Source: Welwitschia mirabilis
Lineage: Eukaryota > Gnetophyta > Gnetopsida > Welwitschiales
Assembly (NCBI GenBank): GCA_051453625.1
Contig: JBOZIK010000001.1
Coordinates: forward strand, 40,239,280 to 40,274,008
DNA: 34,729 bases
Reading direction: 5' to 3'
Shown: one piece after another, positions 1-11,022 of the stretch
Position numbering within the stretch: the first letter of the stretch is position 1
How the letters are laid out: each line of letters begins with the position of its first letter
Translations under genes and position numbers: made by a program
Notes under the pieces: model-generated
What the model saw: only the letters and a program-made list of their open reading frames with translations
Told to the model about the DNA's origin: nothing
The model's database searches: none

Positions 1-2430
1 AAAATAATAAAATGAATTTGAAAAATAAAAATATTTTTAATGGACATAAAGGTAATTTTCTTTGTAATGTTCCTATTGCATTTCATGAAAATATTTCACC
101 CAAGTTACCTTTTCTCTTCCCTTTGACTTCCAAAATCTATACTTTGATATGGCATCATAAAGTTCTCTTCATAACTCCTCTCTTCATCCAATTGACTTTA
201 CCTGAAAATAATTACACATCTCTTATGTTTCATTAATTGGTGAATTTCTAGTTTGGACCATACTTCTCTAAAAAGCTTGAGACCATAATAGATCCTTGAT
301 TTTCCTTTCTTTATTTTCAAATAAAAGTGTGTTTTTAGCTTTAAATTTAAATAAAAGTTTTCTTGCTTTGTTATTTTATTTTTAGTTTTTGGTTTTTAAA
401 GTTTCTATTTTTATTTTATGTTCTCTATTTTATTTCTATTTTTAGTTTTTTAATTTTTTCTTTCTATAAAAATAATAGGTTGTCTTCTCTGTCATCCTTA
501 TGATAGGGTGGATAATAGTCCCTTTTAATAGTTTTCTAGTTTTTTTTATTAATTTTCTATTTTTTGTTTCTTTTTCCTGTGTATGACTTCCTCTCTATTG
601 TCTAGACGATGATCAGGACGATAGTTAATAAACTGTTAATTTTTGGTTTTTTGTTATTTTTAAGAAAATAAATTTTTATGGCTCTGTTGAGATTTCTGAC
701 TTGACTACTTAATAATCATAGGAAGTAAATGGGAAAAATCGGAATTTCATGAGCAAACTGTCTAAATTTTCTCTTAGCCTTTTCCTTTGAAAGATTGTTA
801 TGGAATTACTTGATTATCTTTTAAACTTAACTTATGTATTTCTTTCCATGACTAGTATTTGGACTTGGACATTTTAGTGATAAGATTTAATTCAATCAAT
901 CTTAGAACATTCATAAGTTCATGAACTTCAATTAAAGGAAGATGCTTTATTTTTATGATTTTTCAATGGTAAAAAGGTCTTAGATTATTTAAGAATGTTT
1001 TTTCTGTCTTAATCATTTAACTTTTACCTTTGTCTTTTAGAGTGTTTGGTCATGTGAAAAGGTTTTATTATGTTAAATAAAAAAAGAAAAAAAGAAAAAA
1101 GTGAATAAAAACCATGATGTTTTATATCTCTATCTCAAAAAGATGATCACCATGATGTCCTACTACAAGTATATCAAGGCAAATATTTTCGAGAGGTGTC
1201 TTTGGCAGTGTAATATGGTAGTTATGGGAACTTCACTGGGAGGTCAATTAGCGATGCTTCATAGGTCTTAACTTCTCTGATAATGGTTGCACTCCCCTCA
1301 TCAGGGTAATAAAGTTGTATTTAAAACTTTGAGGCTATGGGATTAGTACTATTCTTAGTGTCATCAGAGGTATTGCTTGTTTTCTAGACTCTTAGTCTTT
1401 CCATATGATCATTTTATTTTTTGAGATTTGGGTATTTGTTTTGAGATGATGGTAGGAGAGTTCATTTTTAAGCAATTCTTTGGTCTAATCATTCATTTTT
1501 TTAAGCATATTACTCTAGCATCATCATCATCACTGCCTTATTAAATGAATATTTTGTACATTCAGTCATGCATTTTTCACATCAAGTGATGTTATGTTTT
1601 CTTTCATAAAAATTTTCTAGGTTAAAATATTAGATTGGTGAGCTATCTTGTGTTTATGTTATCTTATGCCCATCCTTCTTGTTTTTTTTTGTGGTTTGGT
1701 TAGTTATTTCAAAGTCATTACTGTATTTTCTTAGCATGTTAGTTTTTAATAAAAAATGATATGTTGCTTAGATAAGTCTTTTCTTAATAAATTTATGTTA
1801 TTTTTCAGATTTGTGGTGTGATAAAGCACTGCTCATGTTCTTTTTGTGATGAAAAATTATCTCTTTACTTGTCAGAATATTACCTATCTTTATATTTTTC
1901 AAATCTGACATTACTCAACTTTACACTTTGTTTTGAAAATTGTCCTCATTCTCACTATCTTTTACCTGCCTTTTCACTCTTGTTTATTTTCTTTACTTTA
2001 TTTTTTAATATGGGACATATTAATTTTTCTTTGGGAGAGGGCAGAGAACCATTTTCATGGCTTATTTTTCAATTTTTCAAAATTTTTTAACTTAATTCAG
2101 AGCTTTTATGATAGAATTTTCAAAATTTTATACACATTATGCATTGCTTGTTATTTATCCATGTGATGTGTTTTATGAGCCTGTTTTATGAATTTAAGAT
2201 TTATCTTTTAAAAAAATAAATTGGCTCGCAATTATGGTTTTTCCAATTGGTTTTTATTAGAGATTGACAAAGGCTAAGTGGAGGGCTATGTTGCACTACT
2301 AATTTATGGTTATTTGATGGGGTTTTATAAGTTGTTTTGCAAGACTTTTATATAAGTTTAGGTGCAATTCTGAGGATTTTGGAGATACAAGGAAAAACCT
2401 CAAAAAAGTGTAATTCTTATCCAAATTTGA
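1..2430. other. AT-rich stretch without recognisable gene
   Basis: No ORF of convincing codon quality and no domain motif on either strand. Two small simple tracts are visible: an A/G-only run at about 1075-1101 and (CAT)n at 1519-1533. A motif at about 480-625 combining TGTC/CATCC blocks with GGATGA-like blocks weakly resembles the sequence at 2525-2650. The tract could be intronic, intergenic or old transposon DNA; nothing here decides between these. Confidence 0.5.
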
Positions 2431-2626
2431 TGCGTTAAAGAAACTTTCTGATAAATAGAGCTTTAAAGAAGGATTTATGATAAAAATGCTAAGTTCTCTT
2501 CAAAGAAATCATCAAAGAAGACTGTCGTCCCCTCCATCATCCAAACTATAGGGAGGATGATAACTGCTGATGTGGATTGCTAAGTCATCAATTTGAAGAT
2601 ATTTTATGATGTGTTATTGTCCCCTA

Positions 2627-2642
2627 TGTCATCCGGATGACA
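2627..2642. repeat. Perfect 16-bp palindrome
   Basis: TGTCATCCGGATGACA is its own reverse complement over all 16 bases. A looser CATCC/GGATGAT hairpin lies about 90 bases upstream (2535-2560). Its function is unknown; it could be a bZIP-type or dimer-binding site or a chance palindrome in LTR DNA. Confidence 0.6.
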
Positions 2643-2777
2643 ACACGAATAACACTGACATGTAACTGACTCTGACAGATTCCCTTAACCATTTTATCCA
2701 TTTTGGAATCATTTATGAGCGCAATTAACTGCACCAACTATCCGTCTTTTTCTACTATATTTTCCTATAAATAAGTC

Positions 2778-2794
2778 CTCCTTCGACTCTCCTT
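2778..2794. repeat. Left arm of 17-bp inverted repeat
   Basis: CTCCTTCGACTCTCCTT is the exact reverse complement of bases 2904-2920, with a 109-base loop between the arms. The arm begins just after the TATA box at 2766-2773, so a transcript starting there could fold into a long stem-loop. Confidence 0.7.
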
Positions 2795-2903
2795 CTTATC
2801 TTCAATGCACTGGACATTCTCGTGACAGGAGAGTGAAGGGTAGGAGATCTATCTTGAGTGTTGTCGAAAGACATGCACTTGGTGAAGGCCTATTAAGGAG
2901 TAC

Positions 2904-2920
2904 AAGGAGAGTCGAAGGAG
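2904..2920. repeat. Right arm of 17-bp inverted repeat
   Basis: AAGGAGAGTCGAAGGAG pairs perfectly with 2778-2794. It lies immediately before the start of C3 homology at about 2930. Confidence 0.7.
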
Positions 2921-2930
2921 AACTTTTTTA

Positions 2931-3995
2931 AAATTAATTAAATTACAATTACATGACTAGTAATCAAAGTGAGTCAATTAGATAGTGATTAAGAGACTTA
3001 CGTCTTAGTTATCCATAGGCTACACCTAAGGAGAACTATATAATGATAGTTCACCTAATTAATTCCCCATCTAACTTAAGCTTATTTAGAAATCTCATTG
3101 AGGAACACATAGAAGAAGTGTGTAGGTTACAGTCGAGTGGTTGGAATCAATAGCTAAGAAACTATATCTACATATCCTTATTTAGAGGAGTTCAGAGCAC
3201 ACATAGTTCTATATTGGACCTCATTTCCATCTCCACCAATACGCATAAGCATATAATAGATCAAGGGGTCTATATCAGTAGGCATGTGGGTAAATATATA
3301 CAAAATCCAATGCAATAAATAATGTAAAAATGCAATATTCAATTCAATTAAAAGAAGAGTATGATGTTACAAAATAGTACAAAAAGATATTACGAACAAA
3401 TATATATACGTATGCATAATAGCTATATGTATAGGAGGTAGCCGGTCAATAACTCTTCATAACATCTATCCCTAACAAGGAATTCTAATGCATGAATGAT
3501 GATAATACATATGCATATTAATATAAATCATATATGGATACCTAATTATATATATGGTGAATCCCGAAGTGGTCACTTGGCCATAATCATCTATTGGTAA
3601 TTATATTCACCAAGCATAAGGAACATCTCTATTTTCTCCATCATCTTGATGAGAGATAATGGGAGAAAAGTATAATAATAGAATGTCATTATGGTAAAAT
3701 CATGCAAACATGATGATTAGAATACACATATACACACACGTGCCATTTTGACATATTGTATAAAATGCCAAAAGAAACAGTTTGTATGCTATTGATTAAA
3801 TCACTATTCTTGATAAGACTTAGCATAATACAAGTTAAAGAGTAAATAAAGTTAATTAAATAATTAATTATTTCAATAAGAATCATAGAAAAATCACTAA
3901 TATTAGATAATTTAATGTATAAGATAACAAGTAACTACTTTAGACATTTAATTCATATGCATGAACATGTAAGAAAATACAATAAATAATACATG
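2931..3995 (-). repeat. Dispersed repeat C, copy C3, downstream half
   Basis: Read on the minus strand, this segment aligns with about 23370-25555 (copy C2, plus strand) in the same order. Shared landmarks include ATATGATTTATATTAAT, the block around GGTCCAATATAGAACTA, and a GTGTGT tract in the same relative place. Homology stops at 3995, where a 6.5-kb LTR element begins, and resumes at 10486. Similarity by eye is roughly 65-75% with indels. The family is not recognised; it is probably part of a long LTR or another non-coding repeat. Confidence 0.7.
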
Positions 3996-4000
3996 CCTGG
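3996..4000. repeat. Target site duplication, left (CCTGG)
   Basis: CCTGG precedes the left LTR and CCTGC (10481-10485) follows the right LTR: 4 of 5 bases match. Homology to C2 is interrupted exactly between these sites, which independently supports them as the insertion point. Confidence 0.65.
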
Positions 4001-4186
4001 TGGTCATAGTTTGTAGTGATCTAAATTTGAAATGAAGTTTGCACTTAATTATCATTCTTGCATAGGGATATATGAGGTGAATTTAATTAACAACATAAGG
4101 GAACAAAAATGCTCCAAGAATCTAATGATTAGTCCAACTATCCTCCTTCACTCTAATGATTCTTGTACCATGAAACTTGAAGATCA

Positions 4187-4376
4187 AGTGATATCCATCT
4201 AAAATTACTAATAATAATAAAAGAATGAAACACATGTAGAATTGGTCCTACTGAGATATTGCTAATATCAAATTAATATGCAATAATAATAAAAGGATTT
4301 AAATTAGTTTAAGAAATGGTCTTACCTAAATATTACTAATGCTAAGTAAATTACACAAAAATAATAAAAGTATTTA
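4187..4376. repeat. Three diverged tandem units of about 75 bp inside the LTR
   Basis: Each unit carries a version of TATTNCTAATGCTAA followed by an AATAATAAAAGGATTTAAA-like block. The right LTR has the same three units at about 9419-9617. The array adjoins the N gap, so its true copy number here is uncertain. Confidence 0.55.
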
Positions 4377-4476
4377 NNNNNNNNNNNNNNNNNNNNNNNN
4401 NNNNNNNNNNNNNNNNNNNNNNNNNNNNNNNNNNNNNNNNNNNNNNNNNNNNNNNNNNNNNNNNNNNNNNNNNNNN
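4377..4476. other. Assembly gap (100 N)
   Basis: A run of exactly 100 N. The 50 bases before it (4327-4376) and after it (4477-4526) are the same sequence with two differences. This suggests either overlapping contig ends that were not merged or one extra tandem unit. Confidence 0.95.
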
Positions 4477-4535
4477 TAAATATTACTAATGCTAAGTAAA
4501 TTACACAATAATAATAAAAGGATTTAAACCAATTC

Positions 4536-4541
4536 TTTATT
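4536..4541 (-). terminator. Poly(A) signal in left LTR
   Basis: AATAAA on the minus strand, about 180 bases downstream of the LTR TATA box. The same spacing occurs in the right LTR (9633-9638). Confidence 0.45.
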
Positions 4542-4717
4542 AAACCTAAAAAAATATACATTACATCAATGGAGGAGAAGGAGAAGAAGAACACCTCAAC
4601 TAGCCTCAAATCATTTTGTCCCCAAGAAAGAGTGTTAGAGTGCCATGCTGTCTTAGGCTCTAATTCTTTTCCATGTTATACTAACCAAAAGATGTTTACA
4701 ATGGAAGCTTAAGGCTA

Positions 4718-4725
4718 TTTTATAG
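4718..4725 (-). promoter_or_regulatory. TATA box in left LTR
   Basis: CTATAAAA on the minus strand within a longer match shared with the right LTR (9816-9823). It fixes the likely transcription direction of the element as minus. Confidence 0.5.
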
Positions 4726-5383
4726 ATCATAATAGCCTTGAGGAGTTACATCACGATTACATTAGGTATTGTCATTATGCATTAGGTGGTGGTTACATAA
4801 GGAGGGTTACTTAATGGCTATTATATAAGGAGGTAGTTAAAATATGTTTAGCATGTAGTTACAAAAAGAATTCCTTTAACTTCAAGTAAAAACATGGCAA
4901 TGATGTGCCCTTTAACTACTAATGGTACTACCAACAAATTCCATATGATGTATCTTTGTTTCAATCATCCTCATTACATTAAATATTACTATGATGTATC
5001 GATTTGTGCTTCCACCATATGTCATCAGAGTCTAAGGTTAAATCTGATTTATTATTTAACTTAGCCCATAAATGCAATGAATTTAATTCCTTGAGGATGT
5101 AGAGGAACTTAAGTTTTTTAACCTTCAACTTCAAAAAGCTAGCGGTTCTAGTAGTGCTAGCTGGTGGAGCCACATTTGGTTCTAGATTATGATCAATTTT
5201 TGTATAGTTCTTCATAAGGCATCAATCATCTTGCTTATGTTAAGGGAAGTTCATATTTTCATGTAAAATTAATAAAAAGGATAGAAAACATTAATATGTG
5301 ATAAAATGATGCATTTTAATATTTCTTCCTATACTAAATTGATCAATTAGCTTGCATAGAATGTCAATTTTAGCATGCAAACA

Positions 5384-6800
5384 CATCTTTAACTAATATT
5401 TTATTAGTCCCTTAGTAAAAAGTTAATAAAAAAATGTTAGCATGGAAAAATTAACTAAATAAAAGTGGTAAGTATGAAAATGATATGATAATTTTTGAAA
5501 ATTTTGATTAATTTTTAATGAATAAGGCATTAAAATCGGAAAAAAAAATCAATAAAATTAGATGTCCTACCCCCTAATCAAAATTAAACTTTATCCTCAA
5601 AGTTACAAAGATAGGAAATTTTATATAAGGTTCTTAAGAACAAGTTAATTACAAAATACTAGCACATGATAATAATGTAAGGATAATAAGAAAAACCACA
5701 ACGCAATCTAAGAAAAACCAAAGCATAAAACCTAATGCAAAAACATCATCCACAAATTAAAAATATAGATTTCCTAATTGATGATCATATTTATTAAAAA
5801 TTGTTCAAATTTTATATTAAATTTAAAAAGGATTATAATGTCATACAAATAAGGTATCCTCTAAGTAAATCTAAAAGTAATCAAAATTTAGATAAGCAAA
5901 TCTTTAAGTATATAGGTTAAAGAAAAGTAAATACATAAGCTTCTTCCAATTCCACCCTTTTCATTCTAATTTACCTTTTTTACAATCATTCCTTATTCCT
6001 CATTTCAATCATTTTAATCTAACTGGGCATCTAGTTATATGATATTTTCTCCCAACAAAGTTAACATATTAATATATGAAAGATTCAATGCTGCATTACC
6101 AGTGAACATTTATATCCCTGATGTAGTTGAACATGTCATAAATTAAATCATTAGAGCTACGTTGCCAGTGAGTGTCATAGCCCCGATGCAATTAACTAAA
6201 CCTAATTTTTAATGATCAATAATTAATATGCTTTTCAAGAGTAGATATTTATTTTCTTTTTAATAATCCTTTTCTTATTCAATACATTTAAATGCACATA
6301 AAGGTCCATTGGATTATTAACCCAATCAAGATAATTCTTATCCCTATAAAATGCTTTAAAATAGTTTACTTAGCATGAAAGTAGATTCCACCTTTATTCA
6401 ATCATATTTGCCATTGAAAGACCTTAAGTGAAACTAAACCTTAATAAGTTAACTCAAAAAATAAGTAAAACCTTTTTATGAAAAACTACAAGTAAACTTA
6501 AATTCTATCTAGTTTAAAATGACAAAGTGATCACTTATTAAGGGTTTATTCTAATTAAGGACTACAAATTAGGATCATCTAATTTAAGAACTCATATATG
6601 GATGGAAGGAGAGGGTGATTGATGAAGTTTATTAGGTGGAATGAAAATTAAAGGAAGGGGAAGAGGGGTTTGAGGTGATGAAAATTTATTTAATGGTGTG
6701 AATGAAAGTTGGGCTTTCCTATCTAAAAATGCTTATGATGATGGTAATATAGGTGAAATTATGTGGGTGGTTTGAGGCATGAAAAGGCATCAAAATTTAT
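5384..6800. other. Internal non-coding part of the 6.5-kb element
   Basis: A-rich on the plus strand with no ORF of coding quality and no retroelement motif. By orientation this is the 3' internal region, between the decayed tract and the 3' LTR. Confidence 0.5.
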
Positions 6801-8350
6801 TTTTTAAAACATTTTTAACTTTTTTAAATCAAAATTTATCCTAAAAGAAAAATTGATTCTAAAAGAAAATCCCATTTTAAAATCACAAAACAAAGCTAAA
6901 ATGTTTTCAAGGCATTTTCCAAGGTATTGCATGTTTGAAAGCTCATAATGGTGAATGTAAAATTTAGATGATGAATCAAAATTATACAAAGCATTCAAAG
7001 AAGAGACCAAATCCATATAAACATTTATACATGAATTCATAAAATTTTGAAGACCATCAATGATAACAATAAAATTAATGCATGCAAAATCAGCAATTTT
7101 CTATCCCTTAGCTTGTTTATGTTTGCTCATTAACTCACCCAAGATGTCATTTTGAGATGAAGAAAAGGATGAATTAAAAACCCTGGGTAAAAGCAAATGA
7201 TCATTTAAAGAGGTATGAAAAAAATGATTTCAAATGTACAAATGATTTGTCTTCATCATTAAGGTTTAAGTCTTTCTTAAAAGATGAAAATATCATAATT
7301 GGTTTAAGAGGTTATTAAGAAAGGGTAATAATTCCTTAAAGGGTGGATTATGAAATGGATATTTGTTAATGTTATCCTGTTTGTTAAGGTTCTCAAGGGA
7401 TTATTTCTCACACAGTTGTACAAGTGACAAAGGTTGAGGTTAAAAGAAGTTAATATCATTTCTTTCATTTATGTCACCTATGGATTCATCCTCTATTATG
7501 TAACATTTAAGTTTTCTTCCTATCTCAAATATTTATTGACTTATTACTAATTAATCATCATTGTATGAAATGTCTAGTCCTACTCTAAAATACAATTTAG
7601 ATGCACCTTGATGTTCACTCTCTAAGGCATGTCTAAACTCAGGGTCCTCTTAGATGTCATCATTGGTTTTGTTGTAGGATTCTTCAAGGTTTTCTTTCTC
7701 ATTCCTAAGGAATATGGTTTGGGTTTCATTGGTTCTAATTTCATTATATCTTCAAAATTTTCTAAGTAATTAGATTTATGAAATTTGGGAAGATTTTCTT
7801 CTTATTATTATTGTTAAAGGGCCTTATATATTTGATCATTAGGTTCAAGCATTTGTTGAAAAAATTACTTGAGATTTTCAATGGTTTTCATAGTGGATTC
7901 TTCTGATGATTGGACATGGATTTGAATTGTGCTGGAAGAAGATTTAGAATCACCTTCTAGAAATCTATGAAAGGTATCATTAAAGGGAGGTGAGGTGAAA
8001 TGTTGTATAAGTGAAGATGACAAATATTATTTGAATGATGAAGGATATCTAAAAAGAAATGAAGGGTAAGGATCAAAGGATGATGAATATGACATTGACA
8101 GACATGGATTATGAGACATAATTAAGGCCATGTGATTAAACTCTTATGGGTTAATGTATGAGTCTTAGAATTCATAATTGCAAGGAGATTGATTTATGTA
8201 TAGATGGAGTTGAGGATACCCTTCAAAGGTTTGTATAGGCTGATAAAAGTCTCCTATAGTGTGTTTGGATTAGTTGTGGTATTGGAAGCTATAGGGGTAG
8301 ACAGATTGCTAATAAGAGGGTGTTTCAAATGAATTTGAAGCTTAAATCAT
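6800..8350 (-). pseudogene. Decayed coding-like tract in the LTR element, family unknown
   Basis: On the minus strand a reading frame runs from about 8350 to about 7730, then shifts frame and continues to about 7400, with further open stretches to about 6804 (the last about 79 codons without a stop). Stops are mostly TAA/TAG in places where CAA/CAG would fit. The first part is rich in Ser, Pro, Tyr and Gln (for example YPYSFQYHN and GYPQLHLYINQSP). The second is charged and includes DPEFRHALESEHQ, LYFRVGLDISYNDD and FEIGRKLKCYIIEDES. No zinc knuckle, protease, RT or integrase motif was recognised. It may be a very diverged gag-like protein or an element-specific ORF. Its direction agrees with the LTR promoter signals. 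Confidence 0.45.
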
Positions 8351-9150
8351 GGTTTAAGTTTAAGAAAACAATTAGCAATTTCAACAAAAGGTTCATATTT
8401 TTTAGATTTTTCTCTATTTCATAGGAGGCTTATAATATCAGAAGGTTCAGAGAGATGACAAAAAGCTTTTAGTCTAAGTTGCGGAAGCTTTAAGGTAGGA
8501 ATGCTAGCAGCGCTAGTTAGGAAAGGTGGTAGCACTAGTCTAGTTAAGCAAAAAGGGCTATGAAAAGATAGAGTTTAGTTTCAAAGTAGCATAAAAGGTT
8601 TTGGATTGTAGGATATGAGAAATTTACGATAGAAATATGAAATAACTATAAGTAAACTTTTGTAATCTAGGAAAATAAACCTAAACATTTTTAAATTTTT
8701 CTTTAAAAATTTTTAAGAAAAATAAAAACTGACAAGACTAAAAAATTTATAGATTTTTATAGAAATCCAAAAAACATAAAATACATAAAACAAATTGTCA
8801 AAGTTTAGTTCGATTTAAATCATGATCTTAGGTTTCGTTACACCTGTAGGAAATTTGTTAGACCTACAACATGGAATATTGGATATAAAATAAATTTTGA
8901 TTATTAGGAAAGATAGCAAAACTTAACAATTTAAACCAGTTTATATTTTACTAGAAATAGACTAGTACCTATTAAGGGAAGGGAAAAAACATTCAAAAGA
9001 AAAATAAACAGAACCAGTTCAAGTATTACTAGAAGAGGGACCAATAACCATCACCGAAAAAATAGAAACAAACTAAAATTAGAAGAGAAAAATCATGTAC
9101 TTTTAAAAAAATTATCATGTAAATATATCCCTGGTCATGAAGAAAGAATT
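8351..9150. other. Internal 5' part of the 6.5-kb element
   Basis: Lies between the 5' LTR (9151-10480, minus orientation) and the decayed tract. No tRNA-complementary primer site was recognised next to the LTR at 9120-9150. A CTAG/GCTAGC-rich patch at about 8502-8545 recalls a similar patch in the LTRs (about 5138-5165 and 10240-10265). Confidence 0.45.
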
Positions 9151-9632
9151 TGATCATAGCCTTATAGTGATTTGGCCTTAAAACTAAGTTTGCACTTATT
9201 TATTGTTCTTCCATATATGAGGTAAATTTAATGAAAAGATATAAGATTATTCTAACTGAAACAAAAACTCAAATAAAACTGAAAATAAGAAAGCTAAGAA
9301 AGAAAGTGATCTTTGATTAACAATGCAAGAAAAAGGACATGCTTCAAGGATCTAGCGATTTGTCCAACTCTCCTCTTCACTCCAATGATTTCTATATCCT
9401 ATAACTTGAAGATTAAATGAGATCCATCTAAAAATTAATAATGCTAAATGAATGTGCAATACTAATAAAAGAATGAAATACACTTAAGGTTAGTCCTATC
9501 TAAATATTGCTAATACTAAATTAATGTATAATAGCAATGAAATGGTTTAAAATAATTCAAGAAATGGTCCTTCCTAAATATTACTAATGCATGTAAATTA
9601 TACAATAATAATAAAAGGATTTAAACCAATTC

Positions 9633-9638
9633 TTTATT
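9633..9638 (-). terminator. Poly(A) signal in right LTR
   Basis: AATAAA on the minus strand, about 180 bases downstream of the TATA box at 9816-9823. Position is conserved with the left LTR. Confidence 0.45.
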
Positions 9639-9815
9639 AAACCTGAAAGAAATATACATTACATCAATTGAGGATGAGAAGAGTAAGAACTCCTCAACTA
9701 GCCTTGAATCATTTTGTCCCTAAGAAAGAGTATCAGAGCACCATGATGTCCTAGCCTTCAAGTCCTTTCCACCTGATGCCAACTAAAAGATGTTTACAAT
9801 GGATGCTTAAGGCCC

Positions 9816-9823
9816 TTTTATAG
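9816..9823 (-). promoter_or_regulatory. TATA box in right LTR (likely element promoter)
   Basis: CTATAAAAGGGCC on the minus strand is a good TATA context. As this is the 5' LTR in element orientation, it would be the promoter that once drove the element. Confidence 0.5.
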
Positions 9824-10480
9824 ATGGGAATATGCTTAAGAAGCTACATCATGATCACATTAGGTGTTGTCATTATGTGTTAGATGGGAGTTACATAAGG
9901 GGGTTTACTTAATAGCTGTTACATAAGGAGGGAGCTAGAAATATGTTTGGCATGTAGTCAAAAAGAGGATCCCTTTATCTTCAAGTGTAAACATGACAAC
10001 GTTATGTCCTTTGAGTATTGATGATGCTACCAATAGATGCCATTGATGTGTCTTCATCTTGATCATCTTCGTTGTGCCACATGTTACTGTGATGTGTCGA
10101 TTTGTGCTTCTGCCATGTGTAACTAGAGTTTAAGGTTAACTCTAATTTATTATCTAACTGAGCCCATATGTGCAATGAATTTAATTCCTTGGGAAGGTGT
10201 AGGAACATGAGTTTTTCGAGCTTCTACCTCAGAAAGTTGGCATCACTAGTAGTACTAGCTAGCGAAACTAGTGTTTAGTGCTAGATTTGATCAATTTCTT
10301 CACAATCCTTCATAAGGTACTAATTATTCTGCTCATGTTAATGGAAGTTCATAATTTCATGTAAAAGTAATAAAAGATCAGAAAACATTAATATGTTATA
10401 AAATAATGGATTTTAATGATTCTTCCTATACTAAATTAATCAGTTAACTTACATAGAATGTTAATTTTGGCATGCAAACA

Positions 10481-10485
10481 CCTGC
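10481..10485. repeat. Target site duplication, right (CCTGC)
   Basis: Partner of CCTGG at 3996-4000 with one mismatch. C3 homology resumes immediately after it. Confidence 0.65.
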
Positions 10486-10774
10486 AAAGCATTAACACAT
10501 ACTAAAAGTGACTAAAATTATTAAGGAATGTGCTAAATGTGCATCATTGTATAACCATACTATGCATAACATAATTGCATTAATTCACAAAAACACACAC
10601 CATTATGATTGAGGAATTCTGTAACTATTCCTTTTATAAGGCTAACATGAATAAACTAAATCTATAAATTAAAATACTTATAATGCTAATAATATAGTGA
10701 AAAAGAATTTAATTGTGTTATGCCCTATATGCATGAACATATATATTTACCTCTATGGGCCAAAGACTATTAAC
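10486..10774 (-). repeat. Dispersed repeat C, copy C3, upstream half
   Basis: On the minus strand this matches about 23110-23365 (C2) and 21425-21660 (C1). Shared blocks include ATATAGGGCATAA, TGTTAGCxTTATAAAA and the TATGCATxGTATxGTTAT block. It carries the roughly 30-base AATTTAT-rich piece present in C2 but missing from C1. With 2931-3995 it forms one repeat copy once the 6.5-kb element is removed. Confidence 0.7.
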
Positions 10775-10889
<115 letters not shown>

Positions 10890-11022
10890 TAGAAGCTATT
10901 AATTATAGTTATTAATTTTTTGGTTTAATACTTATACTATTCGTTTACATACAACAATATTTTAATTAATGTAATTAACATTTGTGATAGAACTAGTGCT
11001 TGAGTGTTTCCAATTCCTTATC

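Larger units (their letters stand above)
2440..2930 (+). promoter_or_regulatory. LTR-like promoter region
   Basis: A TATA box (TATAAATA, 2766-2773) sits in a C/T-rich context and is followed 5 bases later by a 17-bp inverted repeat. A perfect palindrome lies 120 bases upstream. Such an arrangement is common in plant LTRs, but no second copy of this LTR is in the window and its ends cannot be set, so the assignment is inference. The region abuts the C3 repeat at about 2930. Confidence 0.3.
4001..5383 (-). repeat. LTR, left (3' LTR in element orientation)
   Basis: Begins TGGTCATAG and ends GCATGCAAACA. It aligns with 9151-10480 over its whole length. A 48-codon stretch compared base by base differs at about 19% of sites, so this is an old insertion. 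It contains three diverged tandem units of about 75 bases (4187-4376) and a 100-base N gap flanked by a 50-base duplication, which make it longer than its partner. Confidence 0.75.
4001..10480 (-). mobile_element. 6.5-kb LTR element without recognisable gag-pol, nested in C3
   Basis: Direct repeats of about 1.3 kb (4001-5383 and 9151-10480) both run from TG to CA and are flanked by a near-perfect 5-bp duplication. TATA boxes (CTATAAAA) and AATAAA signals in both repeats point to minus-strand transcription, the same direction as the decayed coding-like tract at about 6800-8350. No protease, RT, RNase H or integrase motif was found in the 3.77-kb interior, so the element resembles a large retrotransposon derivative (LARD-like). 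No convincing primer-binding site or polypurine tract was seen, possibly through decay. It inserted into the older C3 repeat. Confidence 0.7.
9151..10480 (-). repeat. LTR, right (5' LTR in element orientation)
   Basis: Begins TGATCATAGC and ends GCATGCAAACA. It is the partner of 4001-5383, with matching TATA box, AATAAA signal and 75-bp tandem units in the same order. It has no N gap and so is the better reference for the LTR length (1330 bp). Confidence 0.75.

Noticed and set aside
1818-2166. Hydrophobic ORFs of 77 and 90 codons
   Set aside because: Two overlapping frames in T-rich DNA, Phe/Leu-rich by composition, with no neighbour or motif to support them.
9132-9140. TGGTCATGA as the start of the right LTR of the 6.5-kb element
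   Set aside because: Starting at 9151 (TGATCATAG) aligns with the left LTR without a gap, whereas 9132 requires a 19-base insertion.
4979-10208. A minus-strand reading frame conserved between the two 1.3-kb LTRs (4979-5215 and 10002-10208, shared KELNSLHxWA block), as if the LTR encodes a protein
   Set aside because: Codon-by-codon comparison over about 48 codons shows differences about as often at first and second positions as at third, so there is no sign of selection on protein.
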